From Chloroflexota bacterium (GTDB lineage: Bacteria > Chloroflexota > Anaerolineae > Anaerolineales > VGOW01): 5,397 nucleotides of DNA. This document shows positions 3,890 to 5,397 of the stretch, piece after piece. How positions within the stretch are numbered: position 1 is the first letter of the stretch; each line of letters begins with the position of its first letter. Below the pieces are notes generated by a model. The model had not been told where the DNA came from. It ran no database searches and saw nothing but the letters and a program-made list of their open reading frames with translations. Where the stretch lies: assembly GCA_016215145.1 (NCBI GenBank), contig JACRLA010000230.1:1-5397 (forward strand). The letters run 5' to 3'. The position numbers and the translations under genes are program-made.

Positions 3890-5344
3890 GTGACTCTCCA
3901 TACCCTCACGATAGCTGAAGCCGCAAAAAAACTTCGCGCCAAAGAAACATCTAGCGTTGAATTAACTCAGGCGATGCTTAAACGCATTGAGGCGATCAAC
4001 CCCAGCCTCAACGCTTACCTCACCGTCACCGCCGATGTTGCGCTGACGCAAGCGCGACAAGCCGACGACCAAATTGCCGCAGGCAAGGCGGCGCCACTCA
4101 CCGGCATCCCGCTCGCCATCAAAGATGTGATCTGCACCAAAGATGTGCAGACGACGGCGGGATCGAAAATTCTTAAAGGCTACAAGCCGCCGTACAACGC
4201 AACGGTTGTAGAAAAATTAAATGCGGCGGGCGCGGTGATGCTCGGCAAAACTAACACCGACGAATTTGCGATGGGATCGTCCACAGAAAATTCTGCTTAC
4301 GGAGTGACGCATAATCCGTGGGATGCGACGCGCGTGCCGGGAGGTTCCTCAGGTGGAAGCAGCGCGGCAGTGGCGGCGCAACTGGCGCTCGGCGGCTTGG
4401 GCTCCGATACCGGCGGCAGCATCCGTCAGCCGGCATCCCTGTGTGGAATCGTTGGAGTCAAAACTTCTTACGGGCGGGTCTCACGTTATGGTCTCGTCGC
4501 CTTCGCTTCATCACTCGATCAAATTGGAGTGTTCGCGCACACGGCGGAAGATGCGGCATTGTTGTTGAGTGTGATCGCCGGACACGACCCGCGTGATGGC
4601 ACAAGCATGACCACACCCGTTCCCGATTACGCTGCGTTGCTCAAGCAAGACATCAAAGGTTTGCGTATCGGTTTGCCCAAAGAATATTTTATTGAAGGCA
4701 CACAACCCGACGTGACGAAAGCGGTGAACGAAGCGGTGAATGTGTTGAAGAGTTTGGGCGCAACGGTGCGCGAAGTTTCTTTGCCGAACACGAAACTTGC
4801 TTTGTCAACGTACTACATCATCGCGCCTGCTGAAGCCTCGGCGAATCTTGCGCGCTTTGATGGCGTGCGTTTTGGTCCACGCGCCGACGCGCCGACGATG
4901 TGGGATGAATATCGCCAGACTCGCGGCGAAGGTTTTGGCGCGGAAGTTAAAAGAAGAGTCATGCTCGGCACATATGCTCTCTCAACGGGTTACTACGACG
5001 CTTATTATTTGCAAGCACAAAAAGTTCGCACGCTGATCAAAGATGATTTTGATAAAGTCTTCAATGAGGTAGATGTGATCGCTTGCGCGGCATCGCCGAC
5101 CACCGCGTTTAAGATCGGCGAGAAAGCGGATGATCCATTGGCGATGTATCTCGCCGATGTGTTCACGCTTCCAGCAAATTTAGCGGGCATCGCCGGACTT
5201 TCGGTAAACTGTGGCTTTGACGGTGACGGCTTGCCCGTAGGTCTTCAATTGTTGAGTCCAGCCTTCACCGAAGATCGAATCTTGCGAGTCGCGCATCAGT
5301 ATCAGCAAACAACGGAGTGGCATAAAAAATCGCCGCAACTTTAA
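3890..5344 (+). CDS. gatA: GatA subunit (amidase) of Asp/Glu-tRNA amidotransferase
   Basis: The 484-aa amidase-signature subunit of GatCAB. It hydrolyses glutamine and passes ammonia to GatB, where Glu-tRNA(Gln) and/or Asp-tRNA(Asn) is converted to the amide. The Ser-cisSer-Lys triad is complete: K78 in LAIKD, cis-S153 in PGGSSGGS and nucleophile S177 in [11 protein letters not shown]. By position these match K79, S154 and S178 of the S. aureus enzyme. The C-terminal part has [17 protein letters not shown] and GLPVGLQLL, as in the family, and the length is normal. The start is GTG at 3890: an in-frame TAA at 3881 rules out anything longer, and the next ATG falls inside the first conserved helix. 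There is no clear Shine-Dalgarno sequence. An imperfect hairpin separates it from gatC. gatB is not in the window. Confidence 0.96.
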   Translation: MTLHTLTIAEAAKKLRAKETSSVELTQAMLKRIEAINPSLNAYLTVTADVALTQARQADDQIAAGKAAPLTGIPLAIKDVICTKDVQTTAGSKILKGYKPPYNATVVEKLNAAGAVMLGKTNTDEFAMGSSTENSAYGVTHNPWDATRVPGGSSGGSSAAVAAQLALGGLGSDTGGSIRQPASLCGIVGVKTSYGRVSRYGLVAFASSLDQIGVFAHTAEDAALLLSVIAGHDPRDGTSMTTPVPDYAALLKQDIKGLRIGLPKEYFIEGTQPDVTKAVNEAVNVLKSLGATVREVSLPNTKLALSTYYIIAPAEASANLARFDGVRFGPRADAPTMWDEYRQTRGEGFGAEVKRRVMLGTYALSTGYYDAYYLQAQKVRTLIKDDFDKVFNEVDVIACAASPTTAFKIGEKADDPLAMYLADVFTLPANLAGIAGLSVNCGFDGDGLPVGLQLLSPAFTEDRILRVAHQYQQTTEWHKKSPQL

Positions 5345-5357
5345 ACGTATTCCGTAA

Positions 5358-5390
5358 TTCGTATTGCGTATCCTCCATACGTAATACGGA
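5358..5390. repeat. Inverted repeat after gatA
   Basis: A 14-bp stem with two G-T pairs forms between 5358-5371 and 5377-5390 around the loop CCTCC. A second register (TTCCGTA 5350-5356 with TACGGAA 5385-5391) competes with it. It is built from near-repeats of CGTATT and CGTAATT, similar in style to the other intergenic tracts here. No T tract is visible before the window ends, so a terminator role is unproven. Confidence 0.7.
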
Positions 5391-5397
5391 ACACGCA

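Overview
The window reads as bacterial chromosome of moderate G+C. It carries five protein genes, two intact tRNA genes, one broken tRNA gene and an unusual amount of repeat structure in the short intergenic gaps. A GatCAB amidotransferase, an HTH protein of a type common in Chloroflexota and candidate phyla, and palindromic or word-like repeats between genes suggest Chloroflexota, perhaps Anaerolineae. This placement is inference from pattern memory, not a search.

Minus strand, reading from 2566 down to 1: a GH13 alpha-glucosidase (2566-968) comes first. The TTGACC -35 box of a strong sigma70-type promoter overlaps its stop codon, and this promoter drives a tRNA operon. The operon holds a 40-nt remnant of a tRNA with the shape of tRNA-Thr (902-863), tRNA-Tyr(GUA) (829-746), a 201-aa HTH / LAGLIDADG-like protein (728-123) and tRNA-Thr(GGU) (120-49). 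The window ends just after a Shine-Dalgarno sequence and a few codons that may begin tuf. The order matches the classic thrU-tyrU-glyT-thrT-tufB cluster of E. coli, except that the first tRNA is broken and a protein gene stands where tRNA-Gly would be.

The 208-bp divergent gap (2567-2774) holds a good plus-strand promoter, a leader with mutually exclusive pairings ending in an intrinsic terminator, and a 33-bp palindrome, all upstream of a LysE/RhtB-family exporter gene (2775-3401). The arrangement looks like a transcription attenuator or riboswitch-like leader, or alternatively a small RNA of about 110 nt.

Plus strand, right half: the exporter is followed by a T-rich tandem repeat (3430-3520). 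Next come gatC (3533-3820), which appears to be transcribed without a leader, a long imperfect inverted repeat (3824-3878), and gatA (3890-5344). The window closes in another inverted repeat (5358-5390). GatC and GatA are two of the three subunits of the tRNA-dependent amidotransferase that makes Gln-tRNA(Gln) and/or Asn-tRNA(Asn); gatB is not in the window. No stretch longer than 300 bases lacks a gene.
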